Assembly: GCA_963652495.1 (NCBI GenBank)
Contig: CAVJTU010000022.1
Span: 1-38,195, forward strand
From: Anthropogastromicrobium sp963652495
GTDB lineage: Bacteria > Bacillota > Clostridia > Lachnospirales > Lachnospiraceae
DNA: 38,195 bases
Direction: 5' to 3'
Position 1 is the first letter of the stretch; each line of letters starts with the position of its first letter. The translations under genes and the position numbers were made by a program. The notes under the pieces were generated by a model that saw nothing but the letters and a program-made list of their open reading frames with translations, was not told the origin of the DNA and did not search any database. Positions 24,530 through 31,676 of the stretch are shown in pieces.

Positions 24530-26162
24530 GAGAAAACATTTGAGCATTAAGTGGGGGATATTTGCCGGACTGATTGTCTTTCTGGCAATTCTCCTGCTTT
24601 TGCTGTTTTTTTTGCAGACGGTCTATCTCGATGATATCTATAAGGCAGCGAAAAAGAATACATTGAACAATGCGAGTACAAAGACGGCACAGATTTTAGA
24701 GGAACAGTTAGAAAGCCAGACGGAAGCAGTGACCGGTCAAACGCAGGAATCAGATGCTGCAAATGAAGATGGTACAGCAGATACGGTTGCAGTGGATGAA
24801 GAAATACAAAGTGCGCTGGAGCAGAAGCTTGATGCGCTTACAGCAGCATATGACATTGACATACAGGTTTCCAGAGAGGACGGAACGCTTCTTTACAGTT
24901 CACTGCGTATGTATGAAAATACACTTCCCAAACAGTTTTATCAGGATTCCTACAAACGTGCAAAGGAGAGTGGCGGAAGTTTTACCGAGGAGATCGAAGG
25001 TGACATCCAGCGCGATCCGTTTGAATTGATTGCAGGAAATGAAGAACAGCCCGAAAAGCCGACAGGCGGGGACGATCCGTCTCCACAAGCTATCAATTCC
25101 AGAAATGGAATCGGTCCGGAACAGATGCCTGCAAATGCAATTACTCAGGAGAGTATGCTGAATGTAAAGATTTTGACGATCGGCAGTACACCGTATCTGA
25201 TGATTTTGAGCGCACGTCTTACACCGGTGAATGCCACGGTTCAGATGATTCGTCAGGAACTGGCTGTTGTTTCTGTCATCATGATCGTTTTGGCACTTGG
25301 GCTGGCAATGGTGATTTCGCGTTACATTTCAAAGCCATTAAGTCAGATGAATGAGAGTGCAAAGGAGTTGGCAAAAGGCAACTACGAGGTTGAATTTCAT
25401 GACCAGAGCAGCCTTGAGATCCGTGAGTTAGGAAATACATTGAATTACACGGCAAGGCAGCTAAAAAAAACTGAGCAGCTTCAGCATGAGCTGATTGCCA
25501 ATGTTTCCCATGACCTTCGCACACCGCTGACAATGATTCAGGCATATGCCGAGATGATGCGCGATATTCCAGGTGAGAATACGCCGGAGAATGTACAGGT
25601 GATCATTGACGAGGCAGGACATTTAACCGGCATGGTAAATGATCTTCTTGATATCAGTAAGCTGCAGGCTGGTGTCACTCAGCTAAACAAGACCCATTTC
25701 AATTTGACGCAAAATTTAGAAGCTGCTGTACAGCGCATTGGAAGGATGGCATCGGCAAATGAATTTACGATTGAACTGATTTGTGATCGCAATCAGGAGA
25801 TATTTGTGGATGCAGATGAGTTTAAGATCTATCAGGTTGTGTACAACTTGATTAATAATGCGTTAAACTATTCAGGAGATTCCAGACATGTCATCGTTCG
25901 TCAGGAGTGTAACGATGATATGGTAAAAGTGTCCGTGCAGGATTTTGGACCGGGAATCGCTAAGGAGGATTTGCCGCTTGTCTGGGAACGCTACTATAAG
26001 GTAGATAAGGAGCACCGCCGCAGTTCAAATGGCAGCGGTCTTGGTCTTGCTATTGTACGAAAGATATTAGAACTTCATCATGCACAGTATGGTGTGGACA
26101 GTACGCTCGGTCGGGGAAGTACATTTTGGTTTTGCCTGAAAGTATCGGGTATTAGAAATTAG
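24516..26162 (+). CDS. Membrane sensor histidine kinase (HAMP/HisKA)
   Basis: A 548-aa sensor kinase paired with the regulator at 23774-24529. The first membrane helix covers about 13-36 (GIFAGLIVFLAILLLLLFF), followed by an extracellular region of about 200 residues including an acidic low-complexity stretch, a second helix at about 248-268, HAMP (about 270-320), HisKA with H332 in NVSHDLRTPL, and an ATPase domain (NLINNALNYS, DFGPGI, GSGLGLAIV). Its start codon lies within the regulator's last codons, upstream of which GAGGAG occurs. The ligand is unknown. Confidence 0.95.
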   Translation: MITFKRKHLSIKWGIFAGLIVFLAILLLLLFFLQTVYLDDIYKAAKKNTLNNASTKTAQILEEQLESQTEAVTGQTQESDAANEDGTADTVAVDEEIQSALEQKLDALTAAYDIDIQVSREDGTLLYSSLRMYENTLPKQFYQDSYKRAKESGGSFTEEIEGDIQRDPFELIAGNEEQPEKPTGGDDPSPQAINSRNGIGPEQMPANAITQESMLNVKILTIGSTPYLMILSARLTPVNATVQMIRQELAVVSVIMIVLALGLAMVISRYISKPLSQMNESAKELAKGNYEVEFHDQSSLEIRELGNTLNYTARQLKKTEQLQHELIANVSHDLRTPLTMIQAYAEMMRDIPGENTPENVQVIIDEAGHLTGMVNDLLDISKLQAGVTQLNKTHFNLTQNLEAAVQRIGRMASANEFTIELICDRNQEIFVDADEFKIYQVVYNLINNALNYSGDSRHVIVRQECNDDMVKVSVQDFGPGIAKEDLPLVWERYYKVDKEHRRSSNGSGLGLAIVRKILELHHAQYGVDSTLGRGSTFWFCLKVSGIRN

Positions 26163-26232
26163 GATACTGTACGTTTCATTGCAGCTTTGCATGGCTCTGA
26201 ACAGTTACAGGAACACAAAAAAGGGAGGATAT

Positions 26233-27771
26233 ATGATAGAAGAAAATAAGTCTTCGATGAAAAACAGTGTCAGAAGACTCATTATCGCAGGCATTGGTAT
26301 GCTGATTCAAATCATCTGGGTTGTAATTATCGTGATGCGGCTCAACCAGTATTCACAGATGATCACGCTGCTTACGACTGCGATTGAACTTGTGCTGGTA
26401 CTTGCCGTCTACAGTATGGACACCAATTCTGCGTTTAAGCTTCCGTGGATCATCTTGATCACGCTGGCACCAATTGTTGGAATCTGTGTATTTTTCTTGT
26501 TTGGCCGTTCCGGTGCGACAAAAAGGGTGCGAATGCGATATCGTGAACTTGATCGGCAATTATTTGCCTATTTGCAGCAGGATCCGGCGATTATCGATGA
26601 GCTGTCCCAAAAGAATGAGCGATTGGCAAATGATTTTAAATATCTGTGGAAGTATGCATCGAGTCCTGTTTATAAAAATACGGATGTAAAATATTATGGC
26701 GATACCTGCGAAGCCATGGCATCTCAATTAGATGATATGATGCAGGCAGAACATTTCATTTTTCTGGAATATCATGCAATTGAGATGGCAGAATCTTTTC
26801 AGGCACTGCGTAAAGTGCTGATGGCAAAGGCAAGAGAAGGTGTGGAGATTCGTATCTTATATGATGATGCAGGCTGTATCGGTTTTTTAAATCCGCGTTT
26901 CATCAAATATATGGAGAGCATGGGTATTCAGTGCCGCGTGTTCAATCCGATTATGCCGGTAATCAACATTTTCATGAACAATCGTGATCATCGAAAGATC
27001 ACCGTTATCGACGGAAAAGTGGGGTATACAGGCGGTTACAATCTGGCAGACGAATATTTTAATATCACGCATCCATATGGACAGTGGAAGGACAGCGGAA
27101 TCCGTTTCGAGGGAGATGCGGTGCGCACGGCAACGATTTTATTTCTGGAAATGTGGAATGCATTGAAAGACCAGGATGTCGATATTGCAAAGTATCTTCC
27201 GGTTTATCCATACAAGGCAAAGGAACAGGGCTATTTTGCTCTTTATGGCGACAGTCCGCTCGATAAGGAGCATACAGGTGAAAACGTATATATGAATCTG
27301 CTGCGCCATGCAAAGAAATATATTTACTTTACAACTCCGTACCTGATTATAAGCGACGAGATGGCAAGAGAACTTACCGGAGCTGCAAAACGCGGTGTTG
27401 ATGTGCGTATTATTACGCCGGGTATTCCGGATAAGAAGACGATCTTTCAGGTAACAAAATCCTACTATCCGCAGTTATTAAAGTATGGTGTTAAAATTTA
27501 TGAGTACACGCCGGGCTTTATGCACGAGAAACAGTGTATCTGTGATGGCGAGATTGCGGTAGTCGGAACGATCAATCTTGATTTCAGAAGTCTGTATCTT
27601 CATTTTGAAAATGCAGCGCTTTTCTGTGGCTACGAGGCTGTATCTCATGTAAAAGAGGATTTCGATGCACTGTTCCCAATCTGTAAAGATATGTCAGCGG
27701 AACCTACCGAGCGCACAAGGCGGCTTCGCCTGTCACAGCTGATATTACGACTATTTTCACCGCTTATGTGA
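26233..27771 (+). CDS. cls: Cardiolipin synthase (PLD superfamily)
   Basis: A 512-aa membrane enzyme that joins two phosphatidylglycerol molecules into cardiolipin. Hydrophobic segments near residues 13-35, 43-61 and 71-90 anchor the N-terminus. Two HKD catalytic motifs follow: HRKITVIDGKVGYTGGYN and HEKQCICDGEIAVVGTIN, each HxKxxxxD. The length fits the family. GGGAGGAT just upstream fixes the start at 26233; an in-frame extension to 26179 runs towards the kinase stop and lacks a site. It is 70 bp after the kinase, so probably co-transcribed with the two-component system. Confidence 0.94.
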   Translation: MIEENKSSMKNSVRRLIIAGIGMLIQIIWVVIIVMRLNQYSQMITLLTTAIELVLVLAVYSMDTNSAFKLPWIILITLAPIVGICVFFLFGRSGATKRVRMRYRELDRQLFAYLQQDPAIIDELSQKNERLANDFKYLWKYASSPVYKNTDVKYYGDTCEAMASQLDDMMQAEHFIFLEYHAIEMAESFQALRKVLMAKAREGVEIRILYDDAGCIGFLNPRFIKYMESMGIQCRVFNPIMPVINIFMNNRDHRKITVIDGKVGYTGGYNLADEYFNITHPYGQWKDSGIRFEGDAVRTATILFLEMWNALKDQDVDIAKYLPVYPYKAKEQGYFALYGDSPLDKEHTGENVYMNLLRHAKKYIYFTTPYLIISDEMARELTGAAKRGVDVRIITPGIPDKKTIFQVTKSYYPQLLKYGVKIYEYTPGFMHEKQCICDGEIAVVGTINLDFRSLYLHFENAALFCGYEAVSHVKEDFDALFPICKDMSAEPTERTRRLRLSQLILRLFSPLM

Positions 27772-27775
27772 TAAC

Positions 27776-27830
27776 TGTAGATTGCGAAAGCTGCGAAGCA
27801 GCAGAACAATTCGCAGATGTCAGATACGAT
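27776..27830. repeat. Nested-hairpin look-alike, copy 3
   Basis: The outer pair TGCGAA (27783-27788) with TTCGCA (27810-27815) encloses the inner hairpin GCTGC (27790-27794) GAA GCAGC (27798-27802). It begins TAGATTGCGA, like copies 1 and 2, and has the same two-level architecture but little other identity. It sits between cls and the GH42 gene and might also act as a weak terminator, although no T-run follows. Confidence 0.5.
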
Positions 27831-27857
27831 AAATAAACTCACGAAAGGAAAAAAATT

Positions 27858-29882
27858 ATGGCTGTTTTATTTCCAAAAATTCCAGTCCTCCTGCATGGAG
27901 GCGACTACAACCCGGATCAATGGCTGGACCGTCCGGATATCTTAAAAGAAGATATCCGTATGATGAAGAAGGCAGGAGTAAACACTGCAACGGTTGGTGT
28001 ATTTTCCTGGTCCGCACTTGAACCAGAGGAGGGCAAATTTAACTTTGGCTGGCTGCATGACATCATGGATGAGCTGTATGCAAACGGTATTTATACGGTA
28101 CTTGCGACGCCGACTGGAGCCAGACCGGCATGGATGGATGAAAAATATCCGTCTGTTATGCGTGTAGACAAGGATGGCCGCAGAAATCATCACGGCGGCC
28201 GACACAATCACTGTATGAGTTCGCCTGAATATCGTGCACAGGTCGAAAAGATGGATACGAAGCTGGCGCAGGAGTTTGGCAGTCATCCGGGGCTGATTTT
28301 GTGGCATATTTCCAACGAGTTGGGCGGAGAATGCTATTGTGATAATTGCAAAAAGCGTTTTCAGGAATATTTGCGAGAAAAGTATCACAACGACATTGAA
28401 GAACTGAATAAGCAATGGTGGACTTCCTTCTGGAGCAAGCATTTTAATAATTTTGAGCAGGTTGAGCCGCCATATGACAATGGTGAGCATTCCATTTTAG
28501 GATTGAATCTGGACTGGAAACGTTTTAATTCCTGGAATATGAAGGATTATCTTGTATTTGAGCGCAAGATCTTAAAAAAGTACACACCAGATATTCCGGC
28601 GACAGCAAACTTCATGAAGCTGTTTGAGCAGTTTGATTATGCAGATTTTGCAAAGGAAATTGACATCATTTCATGGGATGGCTACCCAAGCTGGAACAAT
28701 GACTATGAGACAGCAGCTGACACGGCAGCAGAGCTTAGCTTTGATCATGCCGTGATGAGAAGCTTAAAGAAAGATAAGCCGTTTATGCTGATGGAGAGTA
28801 CACCAAGCCTTGTCAATTGGCATCCGTTTAACAAATTAAAGCGTCCTGGTATCCTGCGTGCAAGCAGTATCCAGACAATCGGCTGCGGAAGTGATACCGT
28901 GCAGTATTTCCAGTGGAGAAAAGGACGCGGCGCGGCAGAGCAGTTTCATGGTGCTGTTGTAGACCATCTGGGAAGAGACGACACGAGAGTTTTCAAGGAG
29001 GTATCTGAGGTTGGCGAGATCTTAAAGAAGTTAGCACCGACAGCAGGCTCTAAGGTAACATCGAAGGCGGCAGTCCTTTTTGACTGGAGCAACCGCTGGG
29101 CAATTAGAGATATGCAGGGCATGGCGCGCGATACCAAGAATTATGAGAAGGAAGTGCGCAAGTTCTACAACATTCATTTAAAGAAAGGTATCAATGCCGA
29201 CATCGTATTTCCACTGGAGGATCTGTCCGCATACAGCCTTGTTGTGATTCCAATGTACTATGCAATATCCGAGGAAGCTGGCGCATGGTTAAAGGAATAC
29301 GTAAAAAATGGTGGAACAGTAGTCGCAACTTACCTGACCGGTTACGTAAATGAGAACACTTTAGCATACTTAGGCGGCTTCCCAGGTGCAGGATTGGGCG
29401 AGGTATTTGGTTTGTATGCAGAGGAGCTTGACACGCTTTATCCATCTGATTCCAATTCTGTCTTAATGAAGGATGGAACAAAGGCGACGGTAAAGGATTA
29501 CTGCGAGTTAATCAAGTTGACAGGTGCAGAGACTCTTGGCATCTACGAGAGCGATTTCTATGCAGGTACACCAGCAGTAACCGTTCATTCCTACGGAAAA
29601 GGAAAGGCATATTATCTGGGAACCAGAATGGAAGAAGCAGATTTACTTCACTTCTTTGCACCGATCTGGGCAGAGTGCGGCATTCAAAAAACCGAGCTTC
29701 CAGAGGGCGTTGAATACCTGACACGTACCGCGGATGATGGCAGCACCTTTGATTTCTATGTCAACTATAATGCAGTTCCGGTAACCGTTACACTGGCAAA
29801 GGATGGAACCGATCTTCTGACAGGTGAGGCTGTCAGTGGCGAGACCGAGATCGCACCATTCAATGCAGTTGTTATAAAATAA
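27858..29882 (+). CDS. Beta-galactosidase, GH42
   Basis: A 674-aa beta-galactosidase of family GH42. The opening PVLLHGGDYNPDQWLDRPDI and SWSALEPEEGKFNF are typical. The acid/base is E154 in HISNELGGE and the nucleophile E313 in MLMESTPS. Cysteines C119, C159, C161 and C164 (HCM, then CYCDNC) match the structural zinc site of the family. The C-terminal part is the trimerisation (about 400-600) and small beta domain. There is no signal peptide, so it acts in the cytosol on imported galactosides such as galacto-oligosaccharides or galactan fragments. AAAGGA lies upstream of the ATG. No transporter or regulator is adjacent, so its inducer is unclear. Confidence 0.95.
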   Translation: MAVLFPKIPVLLHGGDYNPDQWLDRPDILKEDIRMMKKAGVNTATVGVFSWSALEPEEGKFNFGWLHDIMDELYANGIYTVLATPTGARPAWMDEKYPSVMRVDKDGRRNHHGGRHNHCMSSPEYRAQVEKMDTKLAQEFGSHPGLILWHISNELGGECYCDNCKKRFQEYLREKYHNDIEELNKQWWTSFWSKHFNNFEQVEPPYDNGEHSILGLNLDWKRFNSWNMKDYLVFERKILKKYTPDIPATANFMKLFEQFDYADFAKEIDIISWDGYPSWNNDYETAADTAAELSFDHAVMRSLKKDKPFMLMESTPSLVNWHPFNKLKRPGILRASSIQTIGCGSDTVQYFQWRKGRGAAEQFHGAVVDHLGRDDTRVFKEVSEVGEILKKLAPTAGSKVTSKAAVLFDWSNRWAIRDMQGMARDTKNYEKEVRKFYNIHLKKGINADIVFPLEDLSAYSLVVIPMYYAISEEAGAWLKEYVKNGGTVVATYLTGYVNENTLAYLGGFPGAGLGEVFGLYAEELDTLYPSDSNSVLMKDGTKATVKDYCELIKLTGAETLGIYESDFYAGTPAVTVHSYGKGKAYYLGTRMEEADLLHFFAPIWAECGIQKTELPEGVEYLTRTADDGSTFDFYVNYNAVPVTVTLAKDGTDLLTGEAVSGETEIAPFNAVVIK

Positions 29883-29924
29883 GCAACGATTAAAGTGGTG
29901 TTTACGGGTCATAACTTAAATTAG

Positions 29925-30045
29925 CGGTGAGACGAGTTGCTTTTACGAAGGCGCTAACGTCTGCTGTGCAGCCGCCTGTGTGTGAACAAGTGACGCCGAC
30001 AAAACAATCGTCGAACCGCTTTCGTAGAATTACCTTCCGTGAACC
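29925..30045. repeat. Palindromic spacer between GH42 and the orphan gene
   Basis: TTTTACGAAGGCG (29941-29953) faces CCGCTTTCGTAGAA (30016-30029) as an imperfect inverted repeat, with small internal hairpins such as CTGCTGTGCAGC and GACG..CGTC. GTGAACCGTAA near 30039-30049 also occurs near 8820-8830. No T-run follows, so it is not a standard terminator. Confidence 0.45.
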
Positions 30046-30076
30046 GTAATACAATAAACGAATGTGAGGTTTTGGG

Positions 30077-30304
30077 ATGAGAAAAGAATTGTTTCATATG
30101 GAGCGCGATGTTCTAAACATTGGCGACGATGTCACGATCATCGAGGGACAGCTCCCATTTTCGTATTACTATACGATCGTTCCGGCATTGGCAATGTCCA
30201 AGAACTACAAAAATGCGGATCGCATCAAGAGCCGCGAGGGAAAGGTCGTTTCCAAGGAGCGAAAGGGAAGTACATTTGAAATCTATGTCGAGTTCGAGAA
30301 CTGA
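30077..30304 (+). CDS. Small hypothetical protein, 75 aa
   Basis: A 75-aa protein with no recognised family, membrane segment or signal peptide. It starts MRKELFHMERDVLNIGDD, has an aromatic patch PFSYYYTIVPALAM and ends with the beta-like stretch GKVVSKERKGSTFEIYVEFEN. GAGG lies about 10 nt before the ATG. Amino-acid composition and codon use look like those of a real gene. It stands alone between the GH42 gene and the carA leader. Function unknown; the alternating polar and hydrophobic C-terminus suggests a small beta-rich fold (inference). Confidence 0.7.
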   Translation: MRKELFHMERDVLNIGDDVTIIEGQLPFSYYYTIVPALAMSKNYKNADRIKSREGKVVSKERKGSTFEIYVEFEN

Positions 30305-30436
30305 TTCGGTAAATTTACGAATTTCACAGATTCAGCTTCAATGGATTCAATATGACGTGAATTTGTATGAATTTAACTGCGTGTGCAGGCAACAGACACG
30401 AAAAATTTGCAATTTTGCAGAAATTTGTTTTGGGAC

Positions 30437-30465
30437 TTGAAAAATAAATCTATCCATGGTACTAT
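30437..30465 (+). promoter_or_regulatory. Candidate carA promoter
   Basis: TTGAAA (30437-30442), a 17-bp spacer and TACTAT (30460-30465). If used, the transcript would start near 30472 and exclude the left arm of the dyad at 30449-30462. If the leader folds as drawn in the attenuator entry, transcription must instead start further upstream; the two readings conflict. Confidence 0.4.
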
Positions 30466-30550
30466 ATTTCAGATAACAAGAATCAAGGCGATGTACCGCC
30501 TGGATAGAGAATTGCGGACGGTGCACGTATGTGTGCCGTCTTTATTTTTG
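30449..30550 (+). promoter_or_regulatory. carA leader with competing terminator and antiterminator
   Basis: Three helices can be drawn by hand. The terminator is GACGGTGCAC (30517-30526) with GTGTGCCGTC (30531-30540), followed by TTTATTTTT. The antiterminator is GTACCGCC (30493-30500) with GGACGGTGC (30516-30524, one bulged A), which uses the same bases as the terminator. The third is TCTATCCA plus GGTAC (30449-30462) with GTACC plus TGGATAGA (30493-30508), which would free the terminator. This three-way exclusion is the logic of attenuation. In Firmicutes PyrR often controls carAB this way, but the standard PyrR-binding consensus is not seen, so the sensing molecule is unassigned. Confidence 0.65.
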
Positions 30551-30572
30551 TCGAAAGGGCATGGGTGAACCA

Positions 30573-31652
30573 ATGAAAGCATTTCTGATTTTAGAGGATG
30601 GGCATGTATTTACAGGAACAGCGATTGGAGCAGATAAGGAAATCATCAGTGAGATTGTCTTTAATACTTCAATGACAGGCTACCTTGAAGTGCTCACAGA
30701 TCCTTCTTATGCAGGTCAGGCAGTCGTGATGACATATCCGCTGATCGGCAACTACGGAATCTGTTATGAGGATATGGAGTCTAAGAGACCGTGGCCGGAC
30801 GGTTATATTGTACGTGAGCTGTCTCGTATGCCAAGCAACTTCAGATGTCAGGGAACCATTCAGGAGTTTCTTGAGAAAAATGGCATTCCGGGAATCTGCG
30901 GAATTGATACGAGAGCACTGACCCAGCTGCTGCGTGAGAAAGGAACCATGAATGGCATGATTACACGCAGAGAGGACTTTGATCTGGAGGAGGTTCTTCC
31001 AAAGCTTAAGGCATATACCCCGACAGGTGTTGTAATGGCAACCACTTGCAAGGAAAAGGAAGTTTTACCAGGAGACGGTTATAAGGTAGCATTGCTTGAT
31101 CTGGGCGCAAAGAGAAATATCGGTGCTTCCTTAAATAAGAGAGGGTGCGAGGTTACGATTTATCCTGCTGATACAAAGGCAGAGGAGATTTTAGCAACGA
31201 ATCCGGATGGCATCATGCTTTCAAACGGTCCTGGAGATCCGAAGGAGTGTACCGGAATCATTGAAGAAATCAAGAAGCTGTATAACTCCAATGTCCCGAT
31301 CTTTGCCATCTGTCTTGGTCATCAGCTGATGGCACTGGCAAACGGACTGGATACGCACAAGATGAAATATGGCCATCGCGGCGGCAACCATCCGGTAAAG
31401 GATTTAAAAACCGGAAGAGTGTATATCACATCTCAAAATCATGGATATGTAGTTGATACCGATAAGCTCGATCCGAAGGTAGCAGTTCCTGCATTTGTCA
31501 ACGTAAATGATGGCACAAATGAGGGATTGGCTTATACCGGAAAGAATATTTTCACCGTTCAGTACCACCCGGAGGCTTGTCCGGGACCACAGGACAGCGC
31601 GTATTTGTTTGACCGTTTTCTGGACATGATGGCAGCAGGAAAAAACAACTAA
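30573..31652 (+). CDS. carA: Carbamoyl-phosphate synthase small subunit
   Basis: The 359-aa glutaminase subunit of carbamoyl-phosphate synthase, which hydrolyses glutamine and channels ammonia to CarB for pyrimidine and arginine synthesis. The N-terminal CPSase_sm domain begins KAFLILEDGHVFTGTAIG with FNTSMTGYLEVLTDPSYAGQ. The class I glutaminase domain holds the nucleophile C247 in IFAICLGHQLMALA and the H332/E334 pair in YHPEACPGP. The start is ATG 30573, with GGGTGA upstream; the open frame back to 30531 overlaps the leader terminator and is not coding. carB follows after 24 bp. Confidence 0.96.
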   Translation: MKAFLILEDGHVFTGTAIGADKEIISEIVFNTSMTGYLEVLTDPSYAGQAVVMTYPLIGNYGICYEDMESKRPWPDGYIVRELSRMPSNFRCQGTIQEFLEKNGIPGICGIDTRALTQLLREKGTMNGMITRREDFDLEEVLPKLKAYTPTGVVMATTCKEKEVLPGDGYKVALLDLGAKRNIGASLNKRGCEVTIYPADTKAEEILATNPDGIMLSNGPGDPKECTGIIEEIKKLYNSNVPIFAICLGHQLMALANGLDTHKMKYGHRGGNHPVKDLKTGRVYITSQNHGYVVDTDKLDPKVAVPAFVNVNDGTNEGLAYTGKNIFTVQYHPEACPGPQDSAYLFDRFLDMMAAGKNN

Positions 31653-31676
31653 TAGACGACAGGAGGAGACACAGCA

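Noticed and set aside
30449..30572. T-box riboswitch before carA (TGTACCGCC resembles the T-box core)
   Set aside because: No stem I or specifier loop of the needed length lies upstream, and the core sequence deviates from the T-box consensus.
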